Source of the DNA: an uncultured Polaribacter sp.
Lineage (GTDB): Bacteria; Bacteroidota; Bacteroidia; Flavobacteriales; Flavobacteriaceae
Direction: 5' to 3'
Length of the DNA: 64,000 nucleotides
NCBI RefSeq assembly: GCF_947497125.1
Contig: NZ_CANMFI010000003.1
Location: forward strand, 62,001-126,000
A model generated the notes under the pieces. The model was not told the origin of the DNA. It made no database searches and saw only the letters and a program-made list of their open reading frames with translations. Position 1 is the stretch's first letter. Each line of letters begins with the position of its first letter. This document shows, one piece after another, positions 1-7,316 of this stretch. Both the position numbers and the translations under genes were made by a program.

Positions 1-534
1 ATGGAAGGTGCAAGAGATTATGCCTTAAAACTAAAATATAAAAAAGGGTATTACCGTTTAAATCAGTTTGATAATACAGACAATTCTAAAGCACATTACA
101 AAGGTACTGGTCCAGAAATTTGGAGAGACACAGAAGGGCAAGTAACACATTTTGTGTGTACTATGGGAACCACAGGAACTATTATGGGAGTTTCAGACTA
201 TTTAAAAGAGCAAAACCCAGACATTGTAATTACAGGTGTTCAGCCAAAAGAAGGTGCCAAAATTCCTGGAATTAGAAATTGGCCAGAAGAATATTTGCCA
301 GCAATTTTTAATAGAAGAAAAATAGATGCAGTTATAGATGTAGATGAGGCAGAAGCAAAAGCAATGACGCAAAAGTTAGCCGAAGAAGAAGGCATTTTTG
401 CTGGCATGAGTAGTGGTGGTTCTGTGGCGAGTGCAATTAAAGTTGCGCAGCAATTAGACAAAGGAGTTGTAGTTGCTATTGTGTGTGATAGAGGAGATCG
501 ATATTTGTCTTCATCACTTTATGAAAAAGAGTAG
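1..534 (+). CDS. cysM: cysteine synthase (CysM/CysK-type), C-terminal part, truncated by window start
   Basis: PLP-dependent O-acetylserine sulfhydrylase, which makes cysteine from O-acetylserine and sulfide (or thiosulfate). The visible 177 residues carry the phosphate-binding loop GTTGT (about residues 56-60) and the C-terminal SSGGS loop. The family is usually about 290-300 residues, so roughly 115 N-terminal residues, including the PLP lysine, lie outside the window, and the ATG at base 1 is an internal methionine. The sequence EGARDYAL and the region around NWPEEYLP suggest the CysM subtype over CysK. It sits just upstream of the SAM-riboswitch methionine operon, consistent with a sulfur amino acid cluster. 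The family is certain; the CysM versus CysK choice is likely but not proven. Confidence 0.88.
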   Translation: MEGARDYALKLKYKKGYYRLNQFDNTDNSKAHYKGTGPEIWRDTEGQVTHFVCTMGTTGTIMGVSDYLKEQNPDIVITGVQPKEGAKIPGIRNWPEEYLPAIFNRRKIDAVIDVDEAEAKAMTQKLAEEEGIFAGMSSGGSVASAIKVAQQLDKGVVVAIVCDRGDRYLSSSLYEKE

Positions 535-609
535 ATTTTATCACATAAAACTACCACAAATAAAAAATAATCCGTTACTTTGTAACGCAGTTCATAAACT
601 TATTAATTC

Positions 610-769
610 GTTATCACGAAAGGCAGAGGGATTAGACCCAGTGAAGCCTTGGCAACCTCTCAAGTTATGAGAAAGGTGCTACATTCTACGAATAGATATT
701 AGATTTTTCTAGTATCTTTTTAGTTCTTTCAATCTTTATTGAAAAGAGCTATATCATTCGACAGATAAC
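610..769 (+). promoter_or_regulatory. SAM-I (S-box) riboswitch upstream of metH
   Basis: The S-box core is readable: TTATCACGAAAGGC, then GAGGGATTAGACCC, GTGAAGCC, GGCAACC and AAGGTGCTACATTC, ending in GACAGATAAC. Helix P1 closes perfectly between GTTATC (610-615) and GATAAC (764-769). This class binds S-adenosylmethionine and normally represses methionine genes when SAM is high. The aptamer is somewhat long, about 160 nt, because the arm between AAGGTGCT and P1 is extended. No intrinsic terminator follows; instead a start-codon hairpin follows at 794-828, so control is probably translational (inference). Confidence 0.93.
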
Positions 770-793
770 AGAGAAAACTTCCCTTTTCCTGAT

Positions 794-828
794 GACATAT
801 TGATAAAAATTATCAAAAAAAATATGTC
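794..828 (+). promoter_or_regulatory. hairpin sequestering the metH start codon (putative riboswitch expression platform)
   Basis: GACATAT (794-800) pairs with ATATGTC (822-828), and TGATAA (801-806) pairs with TTATCA (810-815) around an AAA loop, with six unpaired A between the two right arms. The ATG of metH (824-826) lies inside the outer stem. The inner arm TGATAA could instead pair with TTATCA at 611-616, the 5' strand of riboswitch P1. With SAM, P1 would hold that strand and the start codon would stay buried; without SAM it could open the hairpin. The pairing is seen in the sequence; the mechanism is inferred. Confidence 0.6.
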
Positions 829-1819
829 TAATATTTACAAAGCTTTACAAGAAAGAATTTTGGTTTTAGATGGTGCTATGGGTACCATGCTACAAGCCTA
901 TAAATTTACAGAAGAAGATTTTAGAGGAGCACGCTTTAAAGACTATCCAACTCCACTTCAAGGTAATAACGATTTACTTTCTATTACCCAGCCAGCGGCT
1001 ATAAAAACCATTCATGGTAAATATTTTGAAGCGGGTGCAGACATAGTAGAAACCAATACATTTTCAGGGACAACTATTGCTATGGCAGATTATCAAATGG
1101 AAGATTTGGTGTATGAGCTTAACTATCAATCTGCAAAATTGGCCAAAGAAGTTGCCGATGAATATACTGCAAAAGAACCTCATAAACCTCGTTTTGTAGC
1201 GGGTTCTGTAGGGCCAACAAATAGAACGGCAAGCATGTCTCCGGATGTAAATGACCCTGGTTATAGAGCTGTAACTTTTGATGAATTAAGAATTGCATAC
1301 AAACAACAAGTAGAAGCTTTAGTAGATGGCGGTGTAGATGTATTTTTGGTAGAAACGGTGTTTGATACTTTAAATGCAAAAGCAGCATTATTTGCGATAG
1401 AAGAGGTTAAAGAAGAAAGAAATATGGATATACCTGTAATGTTAAGCGGTACAATTACAGATGCTTCTGGTAGAACATTATCTGGACAAACAGCAGAAGC
1501 TTTTTTAATTTCGGTTTCTCACATTCCATTATTGTCTGTAGGTTTTAATTGCGCACTTGGTGCCAACTTATTGCAGCCGCATTTAGAGGCAATAGCCAAT
1601 AAAACAGATTTTGCAATTTCTGCACATCCAAATGCAGGATTGCCAAATGCTTTTGGTGAGTATGATGAAACGCCAGAGGAAATGGGCGAGCAAATAGAAG
1701 AGTATCTAAAGAAAAATTTAATAAATATTATTGGTGGTTGTTGTGGTACAAGTCCAGAGCATATTCGAGTTATTGCAAATATTGCCGCCAAATACAAACC
1801 TAGAGTAGTTGCTGGGTAA
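824..1819 (+). CDS. metH: methionine synthase, homocysteine-binding module (split MetH, part 1)
   Basis: This 331-residue protein corresponds only to the N-terminal homocysteine S-methyltransferase domain of cobalamin-dependent MetH. It binds zinc and homocysteine; the zinc ligands appear as C243 (GFNCALG) and C306/C307 ([10 protein letters not shown]). DGAMGTMLQ near the N terminus is the usual barrel start. The other MetH domains are encoded separately at 2315-4966, an arrangement common in Flavobacteriia. I chose ATG 824 over an upstream TTG at 800 because [12 protein letters not shown] fits the family start and because the ATG is embedded in the regulatory hairpin. It is the first gene under the SAM riboswitch. 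Confidence 0.95.
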   Translation: MSNIYKALQERILVLDGAMGTMLQAYKFTEEDFRGARFKDYPTPLQGNNDLLSITQPAAIKTIHGKYFEAGADIVETNTFSGTTIAMADYQMEDLVYELNYQSAKLAKEVADEYTAKEPHKPRFVAGSVGPTNRTASMSPDVNDPGYRAVTFDELRIAYKQQVEALVDGGVDVFLVETVFDTLNAKAALFAIEEVKEERNMDIPVMLSGTITDASGRTLSGQTAEAFLISVSHIPLLSVGFNCALGANLLQPHLEAIANKTDFAISAHPNAGLPNAFGEYDETPEEMGEQIEEYLKKNLINIIGGCCGTSPEHIRVIANIAAKYKPRVVAG

Positions 1820-1906
1820 TGGTTTTTGGTTGATGGTTTACATCTAAAGGTAAATAAATTTAGAAATAAGATCAACAACTATCAACTAAAACAAAGAACT
1901 AAAAAA
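1820..1906 (+). repeat. TTGG/CCAA-rich imperfect inverted spacer
   Basis: The spacer begins with GGTTTTTGGTTGATGG and ends with ATCAACAACTATCAAC, an imperfect inverted pair around an AT-rich centre. A related AAC-rich stretch occurs at 2272-2308, just after the inserted gene, and another inverted version lies between clpP and clpX. This looks like a dispersed spacer element rather than coding DNA. Confidence 0.5.
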
Positions 1907-2260
1907 ATGAATTATACAGAGTTAGATGTTTGGAAATATTCGAGAGAATTGGTTAAGTTGGTATATATACTAACAAAATCTTTTCCTAATGAAGAACTTT
2001 ATGCCCTAACGAATGAAATTAGAAGAAGTTCAATATCAGTTCCTTCAAATATTGCAGAAGGTATAGGTAGACAATCCAATAAAGAAACAATTCATTTATT
2101 ATACATAGCTAAAGGGTCTTTACAAGAAGTAGAAACACAGTTGTATTTATCATTCGATTTAGGTTATATATCAGAAATAGCATTAAAAAATATTTTAGAA
2201 AAAGTGATTTCAAATAAAAAATTGTTAAATGGTTTTATTAATTATTACAAGAAGTTATAA
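1907..2260 (+). CDS. four helix bundle protein (S23/IVP family)
   Basis: A 117-residue, almost wholly helical protein. The motif order LDVWKYSRELV, LYALTNEIRRSSISVPSNIAEG, then the LLYIAKGSLQEVETQL helix, is the signature of the S23 / intervening-sequence-protein four helix bundle family, related to the accessory protein Avd of diversity-generating retroelements. Members occur in 23S rRNA insertions and as scattered single genes; their function is mostly unknown. ATG 1907 was chosen because the in-frame upstream sequence is AAC-rich spacer. The gene splits the two metH genes and ends just before metH part 2. I see no reverse transcriptase or variable repeat, so a DGR link is not supported. 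Confidence 0.85.
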   Translation: MNYTELDVWKYSRELVKLVYILTKSFPNEELYALTNEIRRSSISVPSNIAEGIGRQSNKETIHLLYIAKGSLQEVETQLYLSFDLGYISEIALKNILEKVISNKKLLNGFINYYKKL

Positions 2261-2314
2261 AGTATGAGTAAGACCAACAACCAAGAACCAACAACTATAA
2301 ACCAAACAAAGTTT

Positions 2315-4966
2315 ATGAAACTTTCTGGGTTAGAACCTCTGATTCTAAATGAAAACAGCAATTTTATAAATGTTGGCGAGCGAACAAATGTTGCAGGTTC
2401 TCGTAAGTTTTTACGCCTTATAAAAGAAGAAAAATTTGATGAGGCACTTGCGATTGCAAGACATCAAGTAGATGGTGGCGCACAAATTATAGATATTAAT
2501 TTTGATGACGGTTTAATAGATGGCAAGCAAGCCATGGTTCGTTTTCTAAATTTAATTGCAGCAGAGCCAGATATTTGTAGAGTTCCTATTATGATCGATA
2601 GTTCTAAATGGGAAATTATTGAAGCTGGTTTACAGGTGGTGCAAGGCAAATGTGTTGTAAACTCTATCTCTTTAAAAGAAGGAGAAGAAAAATTTATTTG
2701 GGAAGCAAAACAAATAAAAAGATACGGAGCGGCAGTAATTGTGATGGCTTTTGATGAAGTTGGACAAGCAGATAATTACGAGAGACGTATTGAGATTGCT
2801 AAACGCTCTTATGATGTTTTGGTAAACAAAGTTGGTTTTCCAAGTGAAGACATTATTTTCGATTTAAACATTTTTCCTGTAGCCACAGGAATGGATGAAC
2901 ATAGAAAAAATGCTGTAGATTTTATTGAAGCTACAAGATGGGTAAGGCAAAATTTAGAAAACGTTTCTGTTAGTGGAGGTGTAAGTAACGTGTCTTTTTC
3001 TTTTAGAGGAAATGATGGTGTTCGAGAGGCAATGCATTCGGTTTTTTTATACCACGCCATTCAGGCCGGAATGAATATTGGTATTGTAAACCCTGCTTTG
3101 TTAGAGGTCTATGATGACATTCCGAAAGATTTATTAGAACATGTAGAAGACGTAATTTTAGATAGAAGAGAAGATGCAACAGAGCGTTTGTTAGATTTTG
3201 CAGAAACGGTAAAAGGGTCTAAAAAAGAAGCAGGTGTAGATTTATCTTGGAGAGAAAACACCTTGCAAGAAAGAATTACACATGCTTTGGTTAAAGGAAT
3301 AGATGCGTTTATTATAGATGATGTAGAAGAAGCAAGAGTACTAGCAGCTGCGCCAATAGAAGTTATTGAAGGGAATTTAATGGCGGGTATGAATGTGGTT
3401 GGAGACTTGTTTGGAGCCGGAAAAATGTTTTTACCACAGGTTGTAAAATCTGCTCGAGTAATGAAAAAAGCGGTAGGATATTTAAATCCGTTTATTGAAG
3501 CTGAAAAAGGAGACGAGCAAAGAACTTTGGGTAAAATTTTAATGGCAACAGTGAAAGGCGATGTACACGATATTGGTAAAAATATTGTTTCTGTGGTTTT
3601 AGGGTGTAATAACTATGAAATTGTAGATTTAGGAGTGATGGTTCCGCCAGAAAAAATTATTGAAACTGCTAAAAAAGAAAATGTAGATGTTATTGGTCTA
3701 AGCGGATTGATAACGCCTTCGTTAGATGAAATGGTGTATTTGGCTAAAGAGATGGAACGTCAAAATTTTACTGTTCCGTTACTAATTGGTGGTGCAACAA
3801 CCTCTAAGGCGCACACAGCAGTTAAGATAGATACACAATATAAAAATGCGGTGGTGCATGTAAATGATGCTTCTAGAGCAGTAACGGTTGTGGGCGATTT
3901 GTTAAACAAGAAATCATCTAACGAATATGTTGCAAAGTTGAAGAAAGATTATGATGAGTTTAGAACCAAGTTTTTAAAACGAGGAAAAGAAAAAGCATAT
4001 ATTTCTATTGCTGAAGCTCGTAAGCGCAAGTATAAAATTGATTGGGAAGCATCAGAAATTGTAAAACCAAAAGAATTAGGCATACAAACTTTAGAGCAAT
4101 TGAGTTTAAAAGAATTAGTGCCTTTTATAGATTGGAGTCCGTTTTTTAGAAGTTGGGATTTGCATGGTAAATTTCCGGATATTTTAACAGATGCTGTGGT
4201 TGGTGAACAAGCAACCATTATGTATAAAGAGGCACAAGTAATGATTGAAGAAATTATTGCGAATCAATCGTTAAAACCCAAGGCAATTTTTGGTCTTTTT
4301 GAAGCAAATTCAATCAATGAAGATGATATTTCTGTTCAGAAAAAAGGCGAAGAAATTGCTATTTTTAGAACATTACGTCAGCAATTAAGTAAACGAGAAG
4401 GAATACCAAACCATGCATTAGCAGATTTTATAGCACCAAAAGAAACTGGAAAAACAGATTATATGGGTGCTTTTTGTGTGGCTATTTTTGGGGCCCAAGA
4501 GTTAGCAGATAATTACAAGGCAAAAGAAGACGATTACAATGCAATTATGGCACAAGCCATTGCAGATCGATTTGCGGAAGCTTTTGCAGAGTATTTGCAC
4601 AAACAAATTAGAACCAAACATTGGGGATATGCTGCAGATGAAATTTTAACAAACGACGATTTAATTAAAGAAAGTTACAAAGGCATAAGACCGGCACCAG
4701 GTTATCCTGCGTGTCCAGATCATCTAGAAAAAGAAACCATTTGGTCTCTTTTAGAGGTTGAAAAACAGATAGGAGTTACCTTAACAGAAAGTTTAGCCAT
4801 GTGGCCAGCAGCAGCTGTTTCTGGTTATTATTTTGCCAACAAAGAAGCCAAGTATTTTGGTTTGGGTAAAATTACCGATGACCAAGTATCAGATTTTGCA
4901 ACAAGAAAAGGAATTACAAAAGAAAAGGCAAGAAAGTGGTTGCATCCTACACTTGCTGAAAATTAA
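2315..4966 (+). CDS. metH: methionine synthase, folate, cobalamin and reactivation modules (split MetH, part 2)
   Basis: An 883-residue protein carrying the rest of MetH. It begins with a methyltetrahydrofolate-binding barrel ([16 protein letters not shown] at its start), then the cobalamin cap and B12 domain with DVHDIG (about 416-421, H418 the expected cobalt ligand), GLSGLITPS and [11 protein letters not shown], and ends with the SAM-binding reactivation domain ([12 protein letters not shown], about 792-803). It transfers methyl from 5-methyl-THF via cobalamin to homocysteine held by part 1. An in-frame ATG lies at 2264, but the codons from there to 2315 are the AAC-rich spacer repeat, and MKLSGLEPL at 2315 looks like the native start. 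Confidence 0.95.
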   Translation: MKLSGLEPLILNENSNFINVGERTNVAGSRKFLRLIKEEKFDEALAIARHQVDGGAQIIDINFDDGLIDGKQAMVRFLNLIAAEPDICRVPIMIDSSKWEIIEAGLQVVQGKCVVNSISLKEGEEKFIWEAKQIKRYGAAVIVMAFDEVGQADNYERRIEIAKRSYDVLVNKVGFPSEDIIFDLNIFPVATGMDEHRKNAVDFIEATRWVRQNLENVSVSGGVSNVSFSFRGNDGVREAMHSVFLYHAIQAGMNIGIVNPALLEVYDDIPKDLLEHVEDVILDRREDATERLLDFAETVKGSKKEAGVDLSWRENTLQERITHALVKGIDAFIIDDVEEARVLAAAPIEVIEGNLMAGMNVVGDLFGAGKMFLPQVVKSARVMKKAVGYLNPFIEAEKGDEQRTLGKILMATVKGDVHDIGKNIVSVVLGCNNYEIVDLGVMVPPEKIIETAKKENVDVIGLSGLITPSLDEMVYLAKEMERQNFTVPLLIGGATTSKAHTAVKIDTQYKNAVVHVNDASRAVTVVGDLLNKKSSNEYVAKLKKDYDEFRTKFLKRGKEKAYISIAEARKRKYKIDWEASEIVKPKELGIQTLEQLSLKELVPFIDWSPFFRSWDLHGKFPDILTDAVVGEQATIMYKEAQVMIEEIIANQSLKPKAIFGLFEANSINEDDISVQKKGEEIAIFRTLRQQLSKREGIPNHALADFIAPKETGKTDYMGAFCVAIFGAQELADNYKAKEDDYNAIMAQAIADRFAEAFAEYLHKQIRTKHWGYAADEILTNDDLIKESYKGIRPAPGYPACPDHLEKETIWSLLEVEKQIGVTLTESLAMWPAAAVSGYYFANKEAKYFGLGKITDDQVSDFATRKGITKEKARKWLHPTLAEN

Positions 4967-4971
4967 AGAAG

Positions 4972-5003
4972 AGACCTCACAGGTTTTAAAACCTGTGAGG
5001 TCT
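4972..5003. repeat. perfect 32-bp palindrome, also a likely terminator of the metH operon
   Basis: AGACCTCACAGGTTTT is followed directly by its exact reverse complement. It begins 5 bases after the metH stop. A near-identical copy (one arm slightly altered) sits at 37238-37270 before dnaG. The strong stem could stop transcription, but no T-run follows. The two copies suggest a dispersed repeat. Confidence 0.7.
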
Positions 5004-5130
5004 AATTAACAGAGTAAGTTTACGGTTGGCATTGAAATAGGTAATAATTTGTGATTACAAGCGTAAAAAGTGGTTGTTTTGTTAAACATGAAACAAGGTT
5101 TGATATTATAAATAAGTTGCTTACTAGGAT

Positions 5131-5215
5131 GCGTTAGCGATTGAAGTGGCATCCTTTTTAGAGGAACGAAAAAAAGATACAACGTAAAGCGCGACCTTTT
5201 TAGGAAACGCCCAAA
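5131..5215 (-). repeat. dispersed repeat family A, copy A1 (inverted)
   Basis: It reads GCGTTAGCGATTGAAGTGGC to AAACGCCC. Its reverse complement aligns end to end with copies at 6213-6337 and 32998-33084: a GGGCGTT start, GGGCTTT-like and CTTTTTT-like blocks, GGATG, TTCAATC and CTAACGC at the end. It lies about 45 bases upstream of metF, in opposite orientation to copy A2 downstream of metF. The rest of the 4967-5257 gap shows no gene and no clear promoter. Confidence 0.65.
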
Positions 5216-5257
5216 ATAAAATACATATTAATAGTTACTGAAATAAATTCAGCATAC

Positions 5258-6211
5258 ATGAAAATTACAGATCACATAAAAAAAGCAAACGGAAAAACAT
5301 TATTTTCTTTCGAAATTATTCCGCCAAAAAAAGGGAATAACATTCAGGAATTGTACAATAATATAGATCCTTTAATGGAGTTTAAGCCTCCGTTTATAGA
5401 TGTAACCACTTCTAGAGAAGAGTTTGTGTATGTAGAAAAATCGGGTTTGTTAGATAGAAAACTAACAAGAATGCGTCCTGGTACTCTAGGAATTTGCGCT
5501 GCCATAAAGCACAAATACAATGTAGATACGGTGCCGCATGTGTTGTGTGGAGGTTTTACAAAAGAGGAAACAGAATACCTTTTAGTAGATTGCCATTATT
5601 TGGGTATCGATAATGTAATGGCGTTAAGAGGAGATGCTATGAGTCATCAAAAGTATTTTGAACCAAATAAAAACGGGCATCAATATGCCGGCGATTTGGT
5701 TGCTCAAATTCAGGGTTTAAACTCTGGTAAATATTTGCATGATGTTATAGAAACCGATCATAAAACCGATTTTTGTATTGGTGTAGCTGGGTATCCAGAG
5801 AAACATTTAGAGGCGCCTTCTTTGCAAACCGATTTAAAAAGGTTAAAAGAAAAAGTAGCAGCTGGTGCCGATTATGTGGTTACACAAATGTTTTTTGATA
5901 ATAATAAGTATTTCGAGTTTGTAAAAGCAGCCAGAGAAATAGGAATTACGGTGCCTATTATACCCGGAATTAAGCCTTTGGCAGTTAAGCGTCATTTGCA
6001 ATTATTACCACAGGTTTTTAGAATAGATATTCCAGAAAATTTAATAAACGAGGTAGAAAAATGCTCAACTAACGCAGCTGTTAGGCAAGTTGGTGTAGAG
6101 TTTGCCATACAGCAATCTAAAGAGTTGTTGGCAGCTGGTGTGCCGTTTTTACATTATTATTCTATGGGTAAAAGCGATAATATACAGGCAATTGCAAAAG
6201 AATTGTTTTAA
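5258..6211 (+). CDS. metF: methylenetetrahydrofolate reductase
   Basis: A 317-residue flavoprotein of the MetF family that reduces 5,10-methylene-THF to 5-methyl-THF, the methyl donor used by the MetH proteins upstream. Family features include FSFEIIPPKKG at the N terminus with the catalytic Glu, the strand IDVTTS, NVMALRGD, VAGYPEKH and YVVTQMFFDN. The length is normal for bacterial MetF. It is separated from metH by a 290-base gap with a palindrome and repeat A1, so it may have its own promoter, although no good TAnnTTTG box was found. Inverted copies of repeat family A flank the gene. Confidence 0.97.
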   Translation: MKITDHIKKANGKTLFSFEIIPPKKGNNIQELYNNIDPLMEFKPPFIDVTTSREEFVYVEKSGLLDRKLTRMRPGTLGICAAIKHKYNVDTVPHVLCGGFTKEETEYLLVDCHYLGIDNVMALRGDAMSHQKYFEPNKNGHQYAGDLVAQIQGLNSGKYLHDVIETDHKTDFCIGVAGYPEKHLEAPSLQTDLKRLKEKVAAGADYVVTQMFFDNNKYFEFVKAAREIGITVPIIPGIKPLAVKRHLQLLPQVFRIDIPENLINEVEKCSTNAAVRQVGVEFAIQQSKELLAAGVPFLHYYSMGKSDNIQAIAKELF

Positions 6212-6212
6212 T

Positions 6213-6337
6213 TTTTTGGGCGTTCGAGCGGGCTTTCCACTATATCTTTTTAGGTGACAATAAAACTAATTGCGCTATTAATTAGCAAATATCATCTTAT
6301 TGTCACCTAAAAAGGATGTCGTTTCAATCCCTAACGC
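6213..6337 (+). repeat. dispersed repeat family A, copy A2, with nested 18-bp inverted repeat
   Basis: It starts TTTTTTGGGCGTTC right after metF and ends TTTCAATCCCTAACGC. Its centre is a perfect inverted repeat, CTTTTTAGGTGACAATAA (6246-6263) against its complement (6297-6314), with a 33-base loop that itself holds CTAATT/AATTAG. The whole can fold as a large hairpin or cruciform and may serve as a metF terminator. Confidence 0.7.
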
Positions 6338-6459
6338 ACCTCTGTAGCCAACAGAAGTATATTTAATCAGCTAGTCTCTTATATGCTAACAATAAATACA
6401 ATTGATAGATAAATAGTAAAAAGTAATTTTTTAAAAATATCGAACTTAAATAATTTGTT

Positions 6460-6467
6460 TACTTTTG
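6460..6467 (+). promoter_or_regulatory. putative -7 box for trxA
   Basis: TACTTTTG matches the Bacteroidota TAnnTTTG element, 38 bases before the trxA ATG. No convincing TTTG -33 box lies at the expected distance, so the call is tentative. Confidence 0.45.
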
Positions 6468-6505
6468 AAGTCTTAAAAAGACATCAATAATTTAAAACAT
6501 ATAAA

Positions 6506-6823
6506 ATGGCATTAGAAATCACAGACGCAAATTTCGAAGAAGTAGTATTAAAATCAGACAAGCCAGTATTGGTAGATTTCTGGGCAGCATGGTGCGGACC
6601 TTGTAGAATGGTTGGACCAATTGTAGATGAAATTCATACAGAATACGACGGTAAAGCTGTTGTAGGTAAAATAGATGTAGATGCAAACCAAGAATTTGCT
6701 GCAAAGTATGGTGTAAGAAACATACCAACTGTTTTAGTATTTAAAAACGGAGAAGTGGTAGATAAGCAAGTGGGTGTAGCACCTAAAAAAACATATACAG
6801 ATAAAATAGATGCTGCTATATAG
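6506..6823 (+). CDS. trxA: thioredoxin
   Basis: A 105-residue cytosolic thioredoxin, the full family length. The redox site is WCGPC (C30 and C33); DFWAAWCGPC, the cis-proline loop RNIPTVLVF and the terminal helix are all present. It reduces protein disulfides using electrons from thioredoxin reductase, which is not in this window. It is monocistronic: a promoter-like element precedes it and a strong intrinsic terminator follows within 25 bases. Confidence 0.97.
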   Translation: MALEITDANFEEVVLKSDKPVLVDFWAAWCGPCRMVGPIVDEIHTEYDGKAVVGKIDVDANQEFAAKYGVRNIPTVLVFKNGEVVDKQVGVAPKKTYTDKIDAAI

Positions 6824-6843
6824 TAGTATTTAACTTTTAGTAT

Positions 6844-6878
6844 AAAAAAAGGTTTAGCGATTGCTAAACCTTTTTTTT
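6844..6878 (+). terminator. intrinsic terminator of trxA
   Basis: GGTTTAGC (6851-6858) pairs with GCTAAACC (6863-6870), flanked by an A-run and followed by eight T. A classic rho-independent form. Confidence 0.93.
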
Positions 6879-7033
6879 ATTTATTAAAATTAGCAAAAAA
6901 TAATAATTTTATGACGTAATTTTTAATAATCTGGTAAGTAAGTGTTTAGCGTAAATGTGCTTTCTTTTTTATTGAGTTTTTCTAAGAATTGGTTGTTAAT
7001 TAGATAAAATTCTGATTTTTTTTTCAATATAAG

Positions 7034-7064
7034 TTTGCAGATATCAAAATCTATACTATATTTG
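7034..7064 (+). promoter_or_regulatory. promoter of tRNA-Asp
   Basis: TTTG (7034-7037) and TATATTTG (7057-7064) are separated by 19 bases, an exact match to the Bacteroidota sigma consensus. The -7 box ends 17 bases before the tRNA. Confidence 0.85.
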
Positions 7065-7081
7065 CATCCGCTAAGAGCAAC

Positions 7082-7155
7082 GGTCTGGTAGTTCAGCTGG
7101 TTAGAATACCTGCCTGTCACGCAGGGGGTCGCGGGTTCGAGTCCCGTCCAGACCG
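7082..7155 (+). tRNA. tRNA-Asp (GTC)
   Basis: A 74-nt cloverleaf: acceptor GGTCTGG (7082-7088) pairs with CCAGACC (7148-7154), discriminator G. The D-loop has AGCTGGTTAGA, the anticodon stem is CCTGC/GCAGG with anticodon GTC at 7116-7118, and the T-arm has GGTTCGAGTCC. CCA is not encoded. A promoter precedes it and a terminator follows. Confidence 0.97.
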
Positions 7156-7156
7156 C

Positions 7157-7188
7157 AAAAAGCATCTCATTTATGAGGTGCTTTTTTT
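7157..7188 (+). terminator. intrinsic terminator of tRNA-Asp
   Basis: AGCATCTCAT (7161-7170) pairs with ATGAGGTGCT (7173-7182) with one G-U pair, followed by a T-run. Confidence 0.88.
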
Positions 7189-7256
7189 GTTTTACAAGCT
7201 ATTTTCTTAGAATTTGAATTTAATTAAAAGCCTTTTATTTTATCTTCTTTATTAAG

Positions 7257-7264
7257 TATCTTTG
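7257..7264 (+). promoter_or_regulatory. putative -7 box for dsbD
   Basis: TATCTTTG matches TAnnTTTG and lies 52 bases before the dsbD start. A good -33 element is not evident. Confidence 0.5.
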
Positions 7265-7316
7265 AGACAAAATAACTGTTTAATTTAAAAGAGTTGTTAT
7301 TATTTAAGAAATTAGT

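Noticed and set aside
473-670. Plus-strand ORF running from the cysM end into the riboswitch
   Set aside because: It overlaps cysM in another frame and the SAM aptamer; no protein signature.
800-823. TTG start for metH part 1
   Set aside because: The added residues IKIIKKN are encoded by the regulatory hairpin; the ATG at 824 fits the family.
1907-2260. Diversity-generating retroelement suggested by the Avd-like four helix bundle gene
   Set aside because: No reverse transcriptase, template repeat or variable repeat is visible around it.
2264-2314. N-terminal extension of metH part 2
   Set aside because: The 17 codons are the AAC-rich spacer repeat ([12 protein letters not shown]), and the MetH part begins naturally at MKLSGLEPL.
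6923-7165. Minus-strand ORF of 80 codons overlapping tRNA-Asp
   Set aside because: It is the antisense of the tRNA and its promoter; the VWTGLEPATPCVTGRYSNQLNYQT-like product (WTGLEPATPCVTGRYSNQ) is a well-known spurious tRNA-antisense translation.
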